A stretch of DNA of 64,000 nt from Pseudothioclava sp033100795 (lineage in GTDB: Bacteria; Pseudomonadota; Alphaproteobacteria; Rhodobacterales; Rhodobacteraceae). Location of the stretch: NCBI RefSeq assembly GCF_033100795.1, contig NZ_JAWLVI010000001.1, positions 806,001 to 870,000 on the forward strand, read 5' to 3'. The position numbers and the translations under genes were made by a program. Of this stretch, positions 32,397 through 41,730 are shown piece after piece. Position 1 is the first letter of the stretch. Each line of letters begins with the position of its first letter. The notes below the pieces were generated by a model. It made no database searches and had not been told where the DNA came from. It saw nothing but the letters and a program-made list of their open reading frames with translations.

Positions 32397-34453
32397 TAGT
32401 TCGACCCCCCGGTCAGGACGACCCAGAACATGAGCGCAACGATGCCGATGACCATCGCGAAAGCGTAGTGGAAGAGATAACCGGACTGGATCCGGCCAGC
32501 GAAGCGGGTCAGCCGCGGGATAACCCCGAGCGCGACCCCGTTAATGGCGCCATCAATGGTATCTTCGTCGCCGCGTTTCCAAAGGAACCGGCCAATGGCC
32601 TTGGCGGGCTTGACGAAGATCGCGTCATACAGCTCGTCGAAATACCATTTGTTCAGCAGGAACTGGTAAAGCGCGGGTTGGGCCGCGGCCAGACGGCCGG
32701 GCAGCGACGGGCTCTTGATGTAGAACAGCCACGCGGTCGCAAAACCGATGATCATCGCGATGAAGGGCGAGACCTTGACCCAGGCGGGGGCATGGTGCGC
32801 GTCGTCCATCACGGTGTTCGAAGCGGCCATGTAGATCGCGCCCGAGGACATCTCGGTGCCAGCGGCGGCGTGTTCGCCCTCTGCCGGAGCGGCGTGTTCG
32901 CCTTCCGCTGCCTGCGCCTCATGAGCGGGCATATGGAAGAACTCGGTCACTTTGTGGTGGTCGCCGAAGAACGAGCCATACCACAGCATCCCCGAGAAGA
33001 TCGCGCCAAGCGCCAGAACGCCAAGCGGCAGCGTCATGACCAGCGGGCTTTCGTGGGCATGTTCATGCGCATGATGGTCGCCACGCTCTTTGCCGTAGAA
33101 GGTCATGAAAATCAGGCGCCACGAGTAGAACGAGGTGAACAGCGCCGCGATGACCAGCATCCAGAAGGCGTAGCCGCCAGCGGTGCCCGCATAGGCGCTT
33201 TCAATGATCGCGTCTTTCGACAGGAAGCCCGCAAAGCCGATCGAGGTAAGCGGGATACCAACGCCGGTAATCGCGAAGGTGCCGATCATCATCGCCCAGA
33301 AGGTCAGCGGGATCTTCTTACGCAGGTTGCCGTAGTTGCGCATGTCCTGCTCGTGGTGCATCGCGTGGATGACCGAGCCAGCGCCAAGGAACAGCATCGC
33401 CTTGAAGAAAGCGTGCGTCAGCAGGTGGAACATCGCCGCCGAGTAGACGCCAACGCCCGCCGCCACGAACATGTAGCCAAGCTGCGAACAGGTCGAATAG
33501 GCGATGACGCGCTTGATGTCGTTCTGCACAAGGCCCACGGTCGCGGCAAAGAACGCGGTGGTGGCACCAAGGAAGGTGATGAACATCTTGGCGTCGCCCG
33601 CATATTCGTAAAGCGGCGACATGCGGCAAACGAGGAACACACCCGCGGTCACCATGGTTGCCGCGTGGATCAGCGCCGACACAGGCGTCGGGCCTTCCAT
33701 CGCGTCCGGCAGCCAGGTGTGCAGGATCAGCTGCGCCGATTTACCCATCGCGCCGATGAACAGCAGCACACCGATCAGGTTGGCCGCGTTCCAGTCGCGC
33801 CACAGGAAATGCAGGTTGGTTTCGGCCAGATGCGGCACGTTCGCGAAGACCGCGTCCATGTCGATCGAGTCGGTCAGCAGGAACAGCGCGAAGATGCCAA
33901 GTGCGAAGCCGAAGTCGCCAACACGGTTGACGATGAACGCTTTCATCGCGGCCGCGTTTGCCGAGGGCTTCTTATAGTAGAATCCGATCAGCAGGTAGGA
34001 CGCGACGCCCACGCCTTCCCAGCCGAAGAACATCTGCACAAGGTTATCGGCAGTGACCAGCATCAGCATGGCGAAGGTAAAGAACGACAGATAGGCGAAG
34101 AAGCGCGCCTTGTAGTTCTCGTGGTGGCCCCAGTTGTCGTCATGGGCCATGTAGCCCATCGAATAGAGGTGCACGAGCGCCGACACCGTCGTCACCACGA
34201 TCAGCATGATCGAGGTCAGGCGGTCCAGACGGATCGACCACGAGGTATCAAGCGAGCCCGACTGCACCCAGTCAAGAATATGGATGTGCTGCGTCACGCC
34301 GTCAAAGGACAGGAACACCATCCACGACAGCGCGCAAGACAGGAAAAGAAGCGCGGTGGTCAGAACCTGCGCGCCTTTCTCGGTGATGAAGCGCCAGCCG
34401 AAGCCTGCGATCAGCGCGCCAACAAGCGGCGCGAAGAGGATGATCTTTTCCAT
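32396..34453 (-). CDS. nuoL: NADH-quinone oxidoreductase subunit L
   Basis: The product (685 aa) is the largest complex I membrane subunit, with antiporter-like helices and the long lateral helix near the C-terminus. Motifs are FFGWEGVGVASYLLIGFYYK, HTWLPDAMEGPTPVSALIHAATMVTAG, and KRVIAYSTCSQLGYMFVAAGVG. Between about 455 and 545 is a histidine/glutamate/alanine-rich loop (HHAHEHAHES, and repeated EGEHAA), longer than in E. coli NuoL (613 aa). This loop may bind metal or simply be a lineage-specific insertion. It is 6 bp after nuoK. Confidence 0.97.
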   Translation of the reverse strand: MEKIILFAPLVGALIAGFGWRFITEKGAQVLTTALLFLSCALSWMVFLSFDGVTQHIHILDWVQSGSLDTSWSIRLDRLTSIMLIVVTTVSALVHLYSMGYMAHDDNWGHHENYKARFFAYLSFFTFAMLMLVTADNLVQMFFGWEGVGVASYLLIGFYYKKPSANAAAMKAFIVNRVGDFGFALGIFALFLLTDSIDMDAVFANVPHLAETNLHFLWRDWNAANLIGVLLFIGAMGKSAQLILHTWLPDAMEGPTPVSALIHAATMVTAGVFLVCRMSPLYEYAGDAKMFITFLGATTAFFAATVGLVQNDIKRVIAYSTCSQLGYMFVAAGVGVYSAAMFHLLTHAFFKAMLFLGAGSVIHAMHHEQDMRNYGNLRKKIPLTFWAMMIGTFAITGVGIPLTSIGFAGFLSKDAIIESAYAGTAGGYAFWMLVIAALFTSFYSWRLIFMTFYGKERGDHHAHEHAHESPLVMTLPLGVLALGAIFSGMLWYGSFFGDHHKVTEFFHMPAHEAQAAEGEHAAPAEGEHAAAGTEMSSGAIYMAASNTVMDDAHHAPAWVKVSPFIAMIIGFATAWLFYIKSPSLPGRLAAAQPALYQFLLNKWYFDELYDAIFVKPAKAIGRFLWKRGDEDTIDGAINGVALGVIPRLTRFAGRIQSGYLFHYAFAMVIGIVALMFWVVLTGGSN

Positions 34454-34459
34454 CGGCTC

Positions 34460-34765
34460 TTAACCTTTCATCACGTTGACGTCTTCGACGTCGATGGTGC
34501 CGCGGTTGCGGAAGAACACCACGAGGATCGCAAGGCCAATCGCCGCCTCGGCGGCCGCCACTGTGAGGATCAGCATGGTAAACACCTGCCCCACCAAGTC
34601 GCCCATGTAGGACGAGAAGGCCACCATGTTGATGTTGACCGACAGCAGGATAAGCTCGATCGACATCAGGATGACGATCACGTTCTTGCGGTTCACGAAG
34701 ATCCCGAAAATGCCGGTGACGAACAAGGCCGCCGCCACCCCAAGGTAATGTTCAAGTCCGATCAT
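34460..34765 (-). CDS. nuoK: NADH-quinone oxidoreductase subunit K
   Basis: The product (101 aa) is a three-helix subunit near the quinone end of the membrane arm. The conserved glutamates are in helix 2 (LMSIELILLSVNINMVAF) and helix 3 (AAAEAAIGLAILV). The ATG at 34765 has a GGAGGG ribosome site; the upstream in-frame start would add seven residues without a good site. Confidence 0.96.
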   Translation of the reverse strand: MIGLEHYLGVAAALFVTGIFGIFVNRKNVIVILMSIELILLSVNINMVAFSSYMGDLVGQVFTMLILTVAAAEAAIGLAILVVFFRNRGTIDVEDVNVMKG

Positions 34766-34823
34766 CGTTGTCCCTCCGGGTTCCAATCCCGTATCGTTTG
34801 CGTCGTTCTGTTCTTGCGGTTCA

Positions 34824-35432
34824 TCACAGCCCCTGCCCCGGTTTCACATCGACCATTTCCATGGCCTTGGCCGGATCACGGTGCATCTGGGCGATCACGT
34901 TCTGGCGCTTCACATCCTTGCGGTGGCGCAGCGTCAGCACGATCGCGCCGATCATCGCGACCAGCAGGATCAGACCGGCGGTCTGGAAGAGATAGAGATA
35001 TTTGTCATACATGATGAGGCCGAGCGCTGCGGTGTTCTCCAGCCCGTCCACGATGGGCGCCTGATGCAGACCGCCCGCCCCTTCGGCCGAGTGCCAGTCA
35101 CCAAAGGCCGCGCCCAGTTGCAGCAGCATCACCACGCCGATCAGCAGACCAAGCGGCGCGTATTGCGCCAACTGGCCCTTCAGCTCGGTGAAATCGACGT
35201 CGAGCATCATCACCACAAAAAGGAAAAGCACCGCGACCGCGCCCACATAGACGATGATCAACAGCATCGCCACGAATTCCGCCCCCAGAAGGACAAACAG
35301 CCCCGAAGAGGACAGGAAGGCGAGGATCAGCCACAGAACCGAGTGGACCGGGTTCTTCGACACGACCACCATCAAGCCGGCAACCACCGCAAGGGTGGCA
35401 AAGAGGTAGAAGGCAAAAGCAAACACCGTCAT
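34824..35432 (-). CDS. nuoJ: NADH-quinone oxidoreductase subunit J
   Basis: The product (202 aa) is a five-helix subunit of the complex I membrane arm. The family motif VYVGAVAVLFLFVVMMLD is present, with the flexible pi-bulge helix. Its start codon overlaps the stop of the carboxymuconolactone decarboxylase-like gene upstream (ATGA). It is followed by a 58-bp gap before nuoK. Confidence 0.96.
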   Translation of the reverse strand: MTVFAFAFYLFATLAVVAGLMVVVSKNPVHSVLWLILAFLSSSGLFVLLGAEFVAMLLIIVYVGAVAVLFLFVVMMLDVDFTELKGQLAQYAPLGLLIGVVMLLQLGAAFGDWHSAEGAGGLHQAPIVDGLENTAALGLIMYDKYLYLFQTAGLILLVAMIGAIVLTLRHRKDVKRQNVIAQMHRDPAKAMEMVDVKPGQGL

Positions 35433-35860
35433 GCGTTATCTCCCGGGTTCTCGGACCCTGAATCTTGCGTTTCGTCAAAGACGCCTTGCGCAATATCAAG
35501 CGCGCGCGTCATGGCGGGAACCCCGCCGAACATGCTCATCTGGAAAATCGCTTCTGCGATCTCCCGCTTGGTTGCGCCCGCCTCAAGCGCGTTGCGAATG
35601 GCCAGCCGCAGTTGCGGATCGCCCTGCACGCCCGAAGCCACCATCCCCGCGATCGACACCAGAAAGCGCGTGCGCGCATCCAGCCCATCGCGGTTGAAGG
35701 TCCGCCCGAAGAACATCTCGAGCATGTCTTTCGGCATGATCGGGATCATCTTTTCCAGGGCGGCGGCGTTGAAACTTTCCAAAGCCGGGTTGATCGCGCG
35801 GGCCATCTCCTGGCTCTGCGCGATCATCGTTTGAAAGAGTTTCGTGAAATCCTGGGTCAT
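35429..35860 (-). CDS. carboxymuconolactone decarboxylase-family protein inside the nuo operon
   Basis: The product (143 aa) has the AhpD/CMD fold pattern: LDARTRFLVSIAGMVASGVQGDPQLRLAIRNALEAGATKREIAE and IFQMSMFGGVPAMTRAL. It lacks the CxxC pair that gives AhpD its peroxidase activity, so a redox role through cysteines is excluded. It sits between nuoI and nuoJ with an ATGA overlap at nuoJ and a 3-bp gap after its stop relative to the neighbour, so it is certainly cotranscribed. Unidentified reading frames within the nuo operon are known from Rhodobacter capsulatus. A role in assembly or regulation of complex I is inference. Confidence 0.85.
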   Translation of the reverse strand: MTQDFTKLFQTMIAQSQEMARAINPALESFNAAALEKMIPIMPKDMLEMFFGRTFNRDGLDARTRFLVSIAGMVASGVQGDPQLRLAIRNALEAGATKREIAEAIFQMSMFGGVPAMTRALDIAQGVFDETQDSGSENPGDNA

Positions 35861-35863
35861 GGT

Positions 35864-36355
35864 TTACCGGTAAGGTGCGTCCAGTTCGATATTCTTGGCG
35901 ATCTCGGCCTCCCAGCGGGCCCCGTTCTCAAGCAGCTTTTCTTTCGTGTAGAACAGCTCTTCGCGGGTCTCGGTGGCATATTCGAAATTCGGGCCTTCGA
36001 CGATCGCATCGACCGGGCACGCCTCTTGGCAGAAGCCGCAATAGATGCATTTCGTCATGTCGATGTCATAGCGCGTGGTGCGGCGCGACCCATCCGCGCG
36101 GGGTTCCGCGTCGATGGTGATCGCCTGCGCGGGGCAGATTGCCTCGCACAGTTTACACGCGATGCAGCGCTCTTCCCCGTTGGGATAGCGGCGCAGCGCA
36201 TGTTCGCCACGGAAGCGGGGCGACAGCGGGCCTTTTTCGTGCGGATAGTTCAGCGTGGGCTTCGGCGCAAAGAAATAGCGCATGCCAAGCGCAAAGCCTT
36301 TGATGAAGTCCACCAGCAGGAAATATTTCGCTGCGCGTGCGTAATCGAACGCCAT
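35864..36355 (-). CDS. nuoI: NADH-quinone oxidoreductase subunit I
   Basis: The product (163 aa) is the TYKY-type subunit carrying two [4Fe-4S] clusters (N6a, N6b). Both ferredoxin motifs are intact: CIACKLCEAICP and CIYCGFCQEACP. The N-terminal amphipathic helix (FALGMRYFFAPK) docks it to the membrane arm. It is 3 bp downstream of nuoH. Confidence 0.97.
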   Translation of the reverse strand: MAFDYARAAKYFLLVDFIKGFALGMRYFFAPKPTLNYPHEKGPLSPRFRGEHALRRYPNGEERCIACKLCEAICPAQAITIDAEPRADGSRRTTRYDIDMTKCIYCGFCQEACPVDAIVEGPNFEYATETREELFYTKEKLLENGARWEAEIAKNIELDAPYR

Positions 36356-36358
36356 GGA

Positions 36359-37396
36359 TCAGCCTCCAATCATCCAGCGGGCCCAGAAGCCGCCGAGAAT
36401 TTCGAATTTCGCGAGGAACGAGACGATGACCACCCAGGCCAGCGACAGCGGCAGGAAGACCTTCCAGCCGATACGCATCAGTTGGTCATAGCGGTAGCGC
36501 GGCACAATCGCCTTCACCATCGCGAACATGAAGAACATGACCCACATCTTGCCGACCATCCACAGCACACCATCGGGGATGCCGGGGATGGGCGAGAGCC
36601 AGCCGCCGAAGAACAGCACCGACATCAGCGCGCACATCAGGAAGATCGCGATGTATTCGCCAGCCATGAACAGCAGGTACGGGGTCGAGGAATATTCAAC
36701 CATGAAGCCCGCAACGAGTTCGGATTCCGCTTCGGGAAGGTCGAAGGGCGGGCGGTTGGTCTCGGCCAAGGCCGAGATGAAGAACAGCGCCACCATCGGC
36801 AGGTGCGGCAGCCAGTACCAGTTGAACAGGCCGACGTTGCCGCGCTGTGCCTCGACAATCGCGGTCAGGTTCATCGAGCCGGTGGAGATAATCACACCGA
36901 CGATGATCAGGCCGATCGAGACCTCATACGAGATCATTTGTGCCGCCGAACGCAGCGAGCCAAGGAACGGGTATTTCGAGTTCGACGCCCAGCCACCCAT
37001 GATCACGCCGTAAACCTCGAGCGAGGAAACCGCGAAGACGAACAGGATCGCCACGTTGATGTCCGAGAGCACCCAGCCGTCGTTGAAGGGCACAACCGCC
37101 CAAGCCACGATAGCCAGCGTCATCGAGAGCATCGGCGCCAGGAAGAACACGAACTTATCCGCGCCCGCCGGAACGACGATCTCTTTGAGGACGTATTTCA
37201 GCGCATCCGCAACCGATTGCAGAATACCGAACGCGCCCACGACGTTGGGGCCTTTACGCATCTGGACAGCCGCCCAGATCTTACGGTCGCCATAAACGAG
37301 GAACAGCAGCGAAATCATCACGAATGCGATGATCCCCAGACCTTGCACAAGGATCAGGAGCGCCGTGCCCAGTGGTGTTGCCAGAAACTCAGCCAT
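36359..37396 (-). CDS. nuoH: NADH-quinone oxidoreductase subunit H
   Basis: The product (345 aa) is an eight-helix membrane subunit that forms the quinone chamber with NuoB and NuoD. The conserved loops are QMRKGPNVVGAFGILQSVADALKY, then ALAETNRPPFDLPEAESELVAGF and EYSSTPYLLFM, then VPRYRYDQLMRIGWK. It lies 24 bp after the small exported protein gene. Confidence 0.97.
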   Translation of the reverse strand: MAEFLATPLGTALLILVQGLGIIAFVMISLLFLVYGDRKIWAAVQMRKGPNVVGAFGILQSVADALKYVLKEIVVPAGADKFVFFLAPMLSMTLAIVAWAVVPFNDGWVLSDINVAILFVFAVSSLEVYGVIMGGWASNSKYPFLGSLRSAAQMISYEVSIGLIIVGVIISTGSMNLTAIVEAQRGNVGLFNWYWLPHLPMVALFFISALAETNRPPFDLPEAESELVAGFMVEYSSTPYLLFMAGEYIAIFLMCALMSVLFFGGWLSPIPGIPDGVLWMVGKMWVMFFMFAMVKAIVPRYRYDQLMRIGWKVFLPLSLAWVVIVSFLAKFEILGGFWARWMIGG

Positions 37397-37420
37397 GTTG
37401 TCCCTCAGACCGCCTTTGTC

Positions 37421-37843
37421 TCAAATCGTTGGTATGCCACGGTCGGCGCAGTCATCGACGGTCACTTCGGCGTCGATGGTGCGCAGGCCGCGCGGCAAAG
37501 CGGGCGAGACGGTATAAACCGCATCCGCCCGCCAGGTTTCTCCGTCATGATCGACATTCGTGCGGATATGCCGCGCGAAGCCGTAGCCGCGGATCAGCGC
37601 ATATTGCGCCGCCGCGCAGGCAGCATAGGCTGCCACGTCGTCTTCCCTCTCGCCCGCGCCTTCAAGGGTGACACGCAGATTGACCAGATCGAGGTCGATC
37701 AGACGCGTCTCCACCCCGCGATAGACGGGCTTCGCCAGTGCCTCATTCGCGGATGCACGCCCCGCCGCCTCGCCGGAACCGGCAAGGGCGAGACCGGCCA
37801 AGGTGGCCAGTGCAAGCGCGTTATGATGGGCTTTGGCGAACAT
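37421..37843 (-). CDS. exported hypothetical protein in the nuo operon
   Basis: The product (140 aa) has a probable signal peptide (residues 1 to about 27: ALALATLAGLALAGSGEAA). The mature part is small with three cysteines (one in YAACAAAQYALIRGYGFARH and one near the C-terminus in VDDCADRG). I do not recognise a family with confidence. It starts 9 bp after nuoG and ends 24 bp before nuoH, so it is cotranscribed. The ribosome site is poor, which suggests coupling to nuoG translation. An envelope protein needed for complex I biogenesis is possible but unproven. Confidence 0.7.
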   Translation of the reverse strand: MFAKAHHNALALATLAGLALAGSGEAAGRASANEALAKPVYRGVETRLIDLDLVNLRVTLEGAGEREDDVAAYAACAAAQYALIRGYGFARHIRTNVDHDGETWRADAVYTVSPALPRGLRTIDAEVTVDDCADRGIPTI

Positions 37844-37852
37844 CGGGTTGTC

Positions 37853-39850
37853 TTACTCCGCTGCCATCGCGCCGGTTGCGCGGGCCTTGGCTGCGGCCGA
37901 AAGCTCGGCCATCAGCACGGATGCGCGTGCAATCGGGTTGGTGAGATAGAAGTCCTTGACTGCCGAGCGGAAGGTCGCAGCCCCCATGTCGCGCTTGGCA
38001 ACCGGGGTCCATTCGTTGACGACAACTTCGTCCACACGGGCCAGATGCGGCACCGCCTCGACCATCGCCTGACGCAGGCCGGCAAGCGAGTTCCAGCCCT
38101 GCGTCGCACCCAGTTCAGCCGAAAGCGCACGCAAGATCGCCCAGTTCTCTTTCGCCTCACCCGGCGCAAAGGCCGCGCGGAAGGCCAGCTGCGGGCGGCC
38201 CTCGGTGTTGACGAACAGACCGTTCTCTTCGGTGTAGGCCGCCGCCGGAAGGATCACGTCAGCGCGGTTTGCACCACGATCCCCATGCGAGCCTTGGTAG
38301 ATCACGAAGGGGCCACCCTCGGAGGCGGGCGCGATTTCCACCTCGTCCGCACCAAGGTTGTAGATCACTTCGACACCGTTCACGGCGGCATTCAGCCCGC
38401 CTTCGGTGACAGCGCCCACATCCATTGCGCCAACGCGGCCAGCAGCCGTGTGCAGCACCAGCATACGCCCCGAAAGCGCCATCGCGTGGGCCAGAACGGC
38501 CTCGCCATCGGCCTCGGAGATCGCCGCCTGCCCCACGATCACCAGCGCGCCCTCGGCGGCAGAGGCTTTCGAAAGCGCCGCACGGTCGGTGCCCAGATGT
38601 TCATAATCGTAGGTCAGATCAGCCGCCTCACCGATCAGCTTGATCGGCGTGCCACGGTTCCAGACCTTGCGGATACGCGCGTTCAGCACCGGCGCCTCGT
38701 TGCGCGGGTTGGTGCCGATCAGGATAATTTCCGAAGCGGTTTCAATGTCTTCGATCGAGGCATTGCCGACATAGGCCGAGCGGTTGCCAACCGGCAGACG
38801 CGCGCCATCGGTGCGACATTCGACCGTGCCACCCAGACCTTCGACCAGCAACTTCAACGAGAAGGCCGCTTCGGTCGAGGCCAGATCGCCGACCAGCCCC
38901 AGAACCTTCTTGCCCTTCATCGCCTCGGCGGCTTTGGTCAGGGCTTCGGCCCAAGTTGCCGGACGCAGCTTGCCGTTTTCGCGCACATAGGGGCGGTCAA
39001 GGCGCTGACGACGCAGGCCATCCCACACAAAGCGCGACTTATCGGAAATCCACTCTTCGTTCACGCCGTCATGGTTGCGCGGAACGATGCGTTTGACTTC
39101 GCGGCCCTTGGTGTCGACGCGGATGTTCGAGCCAAGCGCGTCCATCACGTCGATGGTTTCGGTCTTGGTCAGTTCCCACGGACGGGCGGTAAAGGCGTAG
39201 GGCTTCGAGGTCAGCGCGCCAACCGGGCACAGATCAATGATATTGCCCTGCATGTTGCTGTCGAGTGTGAGGTTCAGATAGCTCGCGATCTCGCTATCCT
39301 CGCCGCGGCCCGTCTGACCCATCTGGGTGATGCCCGCAACCTCCGAGGTGAAGCGCACGCAACGGGTGCACGAAATGCAGCGCGTCATCGTGGTTGCGAC
39401 CAGCGGCCCGAGGTTCAGGTCGGTCGAGGCGCGCTTCGGCTCGCGGTAGCGCGAGAAATCGACGCCATACGCCATCGCCTGGTCTTGCAGGTCGCACTCG
39501 CCGCCCTGATCGCAGATCGGGCAATCAAGCGGGTGGTTGATCAGCATGAATTCCATCACGCCTTCGCGGGCCTTCTTGACCATCGGCGAGTTGGTTTTCA
39601 CCACCGGCGGCTGGCCTTCCGGCCCCGGACGGAGGTCTTTGACCTGCATCGCGCAAGAGGCGGCGGGCTTGGGCGGGCCACCGACGACCTCGACCAGACA
39701 CATCCGGCAGTTGCCCGCAATCGACAGGCGCTCGTGATAGCAGAAGCGCGGCACCTCGATGCCTGCCTGCTCACAGGCCTGGATCAGCGTGAGGTTGGGA
39801 TCAACCTCCACTTCGTGCCCGTCGATAATCAGTTTTCTGAGGTCTGCCAT
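37853..39850 (-). CDS. nuoG: NADH-quinone oxidoreductase subunit G
   Basis: The product (665 aa) is the molybdopterin-oxidoreductase-like iron-sulfur subunit. N-terminal [2Fe-2S] ligands (CEQAGIEVPRFCYHERLSIAGNCRMCLVE, positions about 29-57), the His-containing N5 site (HPLDCPICDQGGECDLQ) and the N4 site (CISCTRCVRFTSEVAGI) are all present. It is shorter than E. coli NuoG (about 908 aa) and typical of alphaproteobacterial and mitochondrial 75-kDa subunits. No extra N7 cluster was noticed. Confidence 0.96.
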   Translation of the reverse strand: MADLRKLIIDGHEVEVDPNLTLIQACEQAGIEVPRFCYHERLSIAGNCRMCLVEVVGGPPKPAASCAMQVKDLRPGPEGQPPVVKTNSPMVKKAREGVMEFMLINHPLDCPICDQGGECDLQDQAMAYGVDFSRYREPKRASTDLNLGPLVATTMTRCISCTRCVRFTSEVAGITQMGQTGRGEDSEIASYLNLTLDSNMQGNIIDLCPVGALTSKPYAFTARPWELTKTETIDVMDALGSNIRVDTKGREVKRIVPRNHDGVNEEWISDKSRFVWDGLRRQRLDRPYVRENGKLRPATWAEALTKAAEAMKGKKVLGLVGDLASTEAAFSLKLLVEGLGGTVECRTDGARLPVGNRSAYVGNASIEDIETASEIILIGTNPRNEAPVLNARIRKVWNRGTPIKLIGEAADLTYDYEHLGTDRAALSKASAAEGALVIVGQAAISEADGEAVLAHAMALSGRMLVLHTAAGRVGAMDVGAVTEGGLNAAVNGVEVIYNLGADEVEIAPASEGGPFVIYQGSHGDRGANRADVILPAAAYTEENGLFVNTEGRPQLAFRAAFAPGEAKENWAILRALSAELGATQGWNSLAGLRQAMVEAVPHLARVDEVVVNEWTPVAKRDMGAATFRSAVKDFYLTNPIARASVLMAELSAAAKARATGAMAAE

Positions 39851-39911
39851 GTCACAATCCGTCAGTTAGCGTTTCCGCGCAAAGCGCAGTCGGTCATTTG
39901 GGTCGAGAGGC

Positions 39912-40208
39912 TCATGCGCAGCCCCCCGTGAAAATCCAGGCGGCTGCCTGAAAGTTGTCTTCGGGGCCGGAGGCCACACCGGCCCCGCGACAATAGGCGT
40001 TCGCTGCGCGCTTGGCCTCGGCGCCATCGGCATAGCCAAACGGCGTTGCCAGTCGCGTCACAACCAGACCACCCTGCCCGGCCACAACCCCGTAACCCTC
40101 CGGCGCATGCCGGGGGCCGATCGAGGCCGTGGTGTCGCCCGGCATCGCACAGGCGGCGAGCGCCAGCGTGCCAAGCGTCATGGGAAGGGCTGCCTGCATC
40201 CGTTTCAC
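39912..40208 (-). CDS. small putative lipoprotein in the nuo operon
   Basis: The product (98 aa) has an N-terminal signal with lipobox LAAC (cysteine at about residue 20), so it is probably an outer- or inner-membrane lipoprotein. The mature domain has YCRGAG and GGCA cysteines and no recognised fold. Its ATG overlaps the nuoF stop (ATGA at 40205-40208), so it is translated with nuoF, and nuoG follows 61 bp later. Function is unknown. Confidence 0.72.
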   Translation of the reverse strand: MKRMQAALPMTLGTLALAACAMPGDTTASIGPRHAPEGYGVVAGQGGLVVTRLATPFGYADGAEAKRAANAYCRGAGVASGPEDNFQAAAWIFTGGCA

Positions 40209-41500
40209 TCCGCCGCCATCGCGCCCATACGGCCTGTCTTTTTGGCCTTGATGCGGTCTTCGATCTCTTCGCGGTAGTGGCGGATCAGACCCTGGATCGG
40301 CCAGGCTGCCGCGTCACCCAGAGCACAGATCGTGTGACCTTCGACCTGCTTGGTCACGTCGAACAGCATGTCGATCTCTTCGACCTCGGCCTCGCCGGTA
40401 ACCAGACGCTCCATCACACGCATCATCCAGCCGGTGCCTTCGCGGCACGGCGTGCACTGGCCGCAGCTTTCGTGTTTGAAGAACTTGGACAGACGCCAGA
40501 TCGCCTTGATGATGTCGGTCTGCTGATCCATCACGATCATGCAGGCGGTGCCGAACGAGGACTTCAGCTCGCGCATGCCGTCATAGTCCATGATCGCTTC
40601 TTCGCACAGATGCGCGGGCAGGACGGGGCACGATGCGCCGCCCGGGATCACGGCCTTGAGGTTTTTCCAGCCACCGCGAACACCGCCACCGTGCTTTTCG
40701 ATGAGTTCCTTCATCGAGATCGACATCGACTCTTCGATAACGCAGGGCGTGTTGATGTGGCCCGACATCGCGAACAGCTTGACGCCGGTGTTGTTCGGGC
40801 GCCCGAAGGAGGCATACCACTCCGCGCCACGGCGCAGGATGGTCGGCACCACGGCAATGGATTCGACGTTGTTCACCGTGGTCGGGCAGCCGTAAAGGCC
40901 AGCACCCGCCGGGAACGGCGGCTTCATCCGCGGCATCCCCTTCTTGCCCTCAAGGCTTTCGATCAGCGCGGTTTCTTCGCCACAGATATAGGCGCCGGCG
41001 CCATGCGCCAGATAGACGTTGAAATCGACGCCCGACTTGCAGGCATTCTTGCCGATCAGGCCAGCTTCGTAGCATTCGTCGATCGCGGCCTGCAGCGCCT
41101 CTTTCTCGCGCACATATTCGCCGCGCATGTAGATATAGGCAGCATTCGCGCCCATCGCGAAACCGGCAATCAGCGCGCCTTCGATCAGCGTGTGCGGATC
41201 GTGACGCATGATCTCGCGGTCTTTACAGGTCGCGGGCTCGGATTCGTCGGCGTTGATGACAAGGTAATGCGGACGGCCATCCGATTGCTTCGGCATGAAG
41301 GACCATTTCAGACCGGTCGGGAAGCCCGCGCCGCCACGGCCACGCAGACCCGAGGCCTTGATCTGGTCGATGATCCAGTCGCGTCCGTTGCCGAGGATGC
41401 CAGCCGTGCCGTCCCAGTGACCGCGCTTCTTCGCACCGGCCAGCGAACGGTCATACATCCCGTAAAGGTTGGTAAAGATCCGGTCCTGATCTTTCAGCAT
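40205..41500 (-). CDS. nuoF: NADH-quinone oxidoreductase subunit F
   Basis: The product (431 aa) is the NADH- and FMN-binding subunit where electrons enter complex I. The nucleotide/flavin motif GRGGAGFPTGLKW and the GAGAYICGEETALIESLEG segment are present. The N3 [4Fe-4S] motif ESCGQCTPCREG is also intact. The start at 41500 (MLKDQDRIFTN) follows 10 bp after the DUF5337 gene; the longer open frame is not supported. Confidence 0.97.
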   Translation of the reverse strand: MLKDQDRIFTNLYGMYDRSLAGAKKRGHWDGTAGILGNGRDWIIDQIKASGLRGRGGAGFPTGLKWSFMPKQSDGRPHYLVINADESEPATCKDREIMRHDPHTLIEGALIAGFAMGANAAYIYMRGEYVREKEALQAAIDECYEAGLIGKNACKSGVDFNVYLAHGAGAYICGEETALIESLEGKKGMPRMKPPFPAGAGLYGCPTTVNNVESIAVVPTILRRGAEWYASFGRPNNTGVKLFAMSGHINTPCVIEESMSISMKELIEKHGGGVRGGWKNLKAVIPGGASCPVLPAHLCEEAIMDYDGMRELKSSFGTACMIVMDQQTDIIKAIWRLSKFFKHESCGQCTPCREGTGWMMRVMERLVTGEAEVEEIDMLFDVTKQVEGHTICALGDAAAWPIQGLIRHYREEIEDRIKAKKTGRMGAMAAE

Positions 41501-41510
41501 GTCGTTTCCC

Positions 41511-41723
41511 TCATCTGCCGGAGCTCCGGCGCCAGATGCGCCAGACCTGAGCCAGCGCGAATACATAGGCGGCCAGAGCCACCAGATCGCCCAGAACCGC
41601 ATAGCGCGGATCGAGGCCTGTTTGCTTGCCGATCTCCTGAAAAGCGAGCCAGAGCACCGTTGTCACAGCCATGACGATAGCGGCGAGTTTGCCGTCGCGT
41701 CGGTTCTGTTCAGCGGTCTCCAT
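41511..41723 (-). CDS. DUF5337-type small membrane protein
   Basis: The product (70 aa) has two hydrophobic helices (about 15-32 and 41-60) and a basic C-terminus (WRIWRRSSGR). It matches my recollection of the DUF5337 family, found next to nuoE/nuoF in Rhodobacteraceae. It sits 7 bp after nuoE and 10 bp before nuoF. The conserved position argues for a complex I accessory or assembly role, but none is demonstrated to my knowledge. Confidence 0.75.
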   Translation of the reverse strand: METAEQNRRDGKLAAIVMAVTTVLWLAFQEIGKQTGLDPRYAVLGDLVALAAYVFALAQVWRIWRRSSGR

Positions 41724-41730
41724 TCACCCC

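Noticed and set aside
32468..35014. 848-codon plus-strand frame over nuoL-nuoJ
   Set aside because: It is a complementary shadow of nuoL, nuoK and nuoJ, rich in Arg, His and Asp, with no domain and no ribosome site.
35465..39931. 1488-codon open frame on the plus strand across nuo genes
   Set aside because: It is antisense to recognised nuo genes. Its Arg/His-rich composition is what the complementary frame of high-GC coding DNA gives, and no family motif is present.
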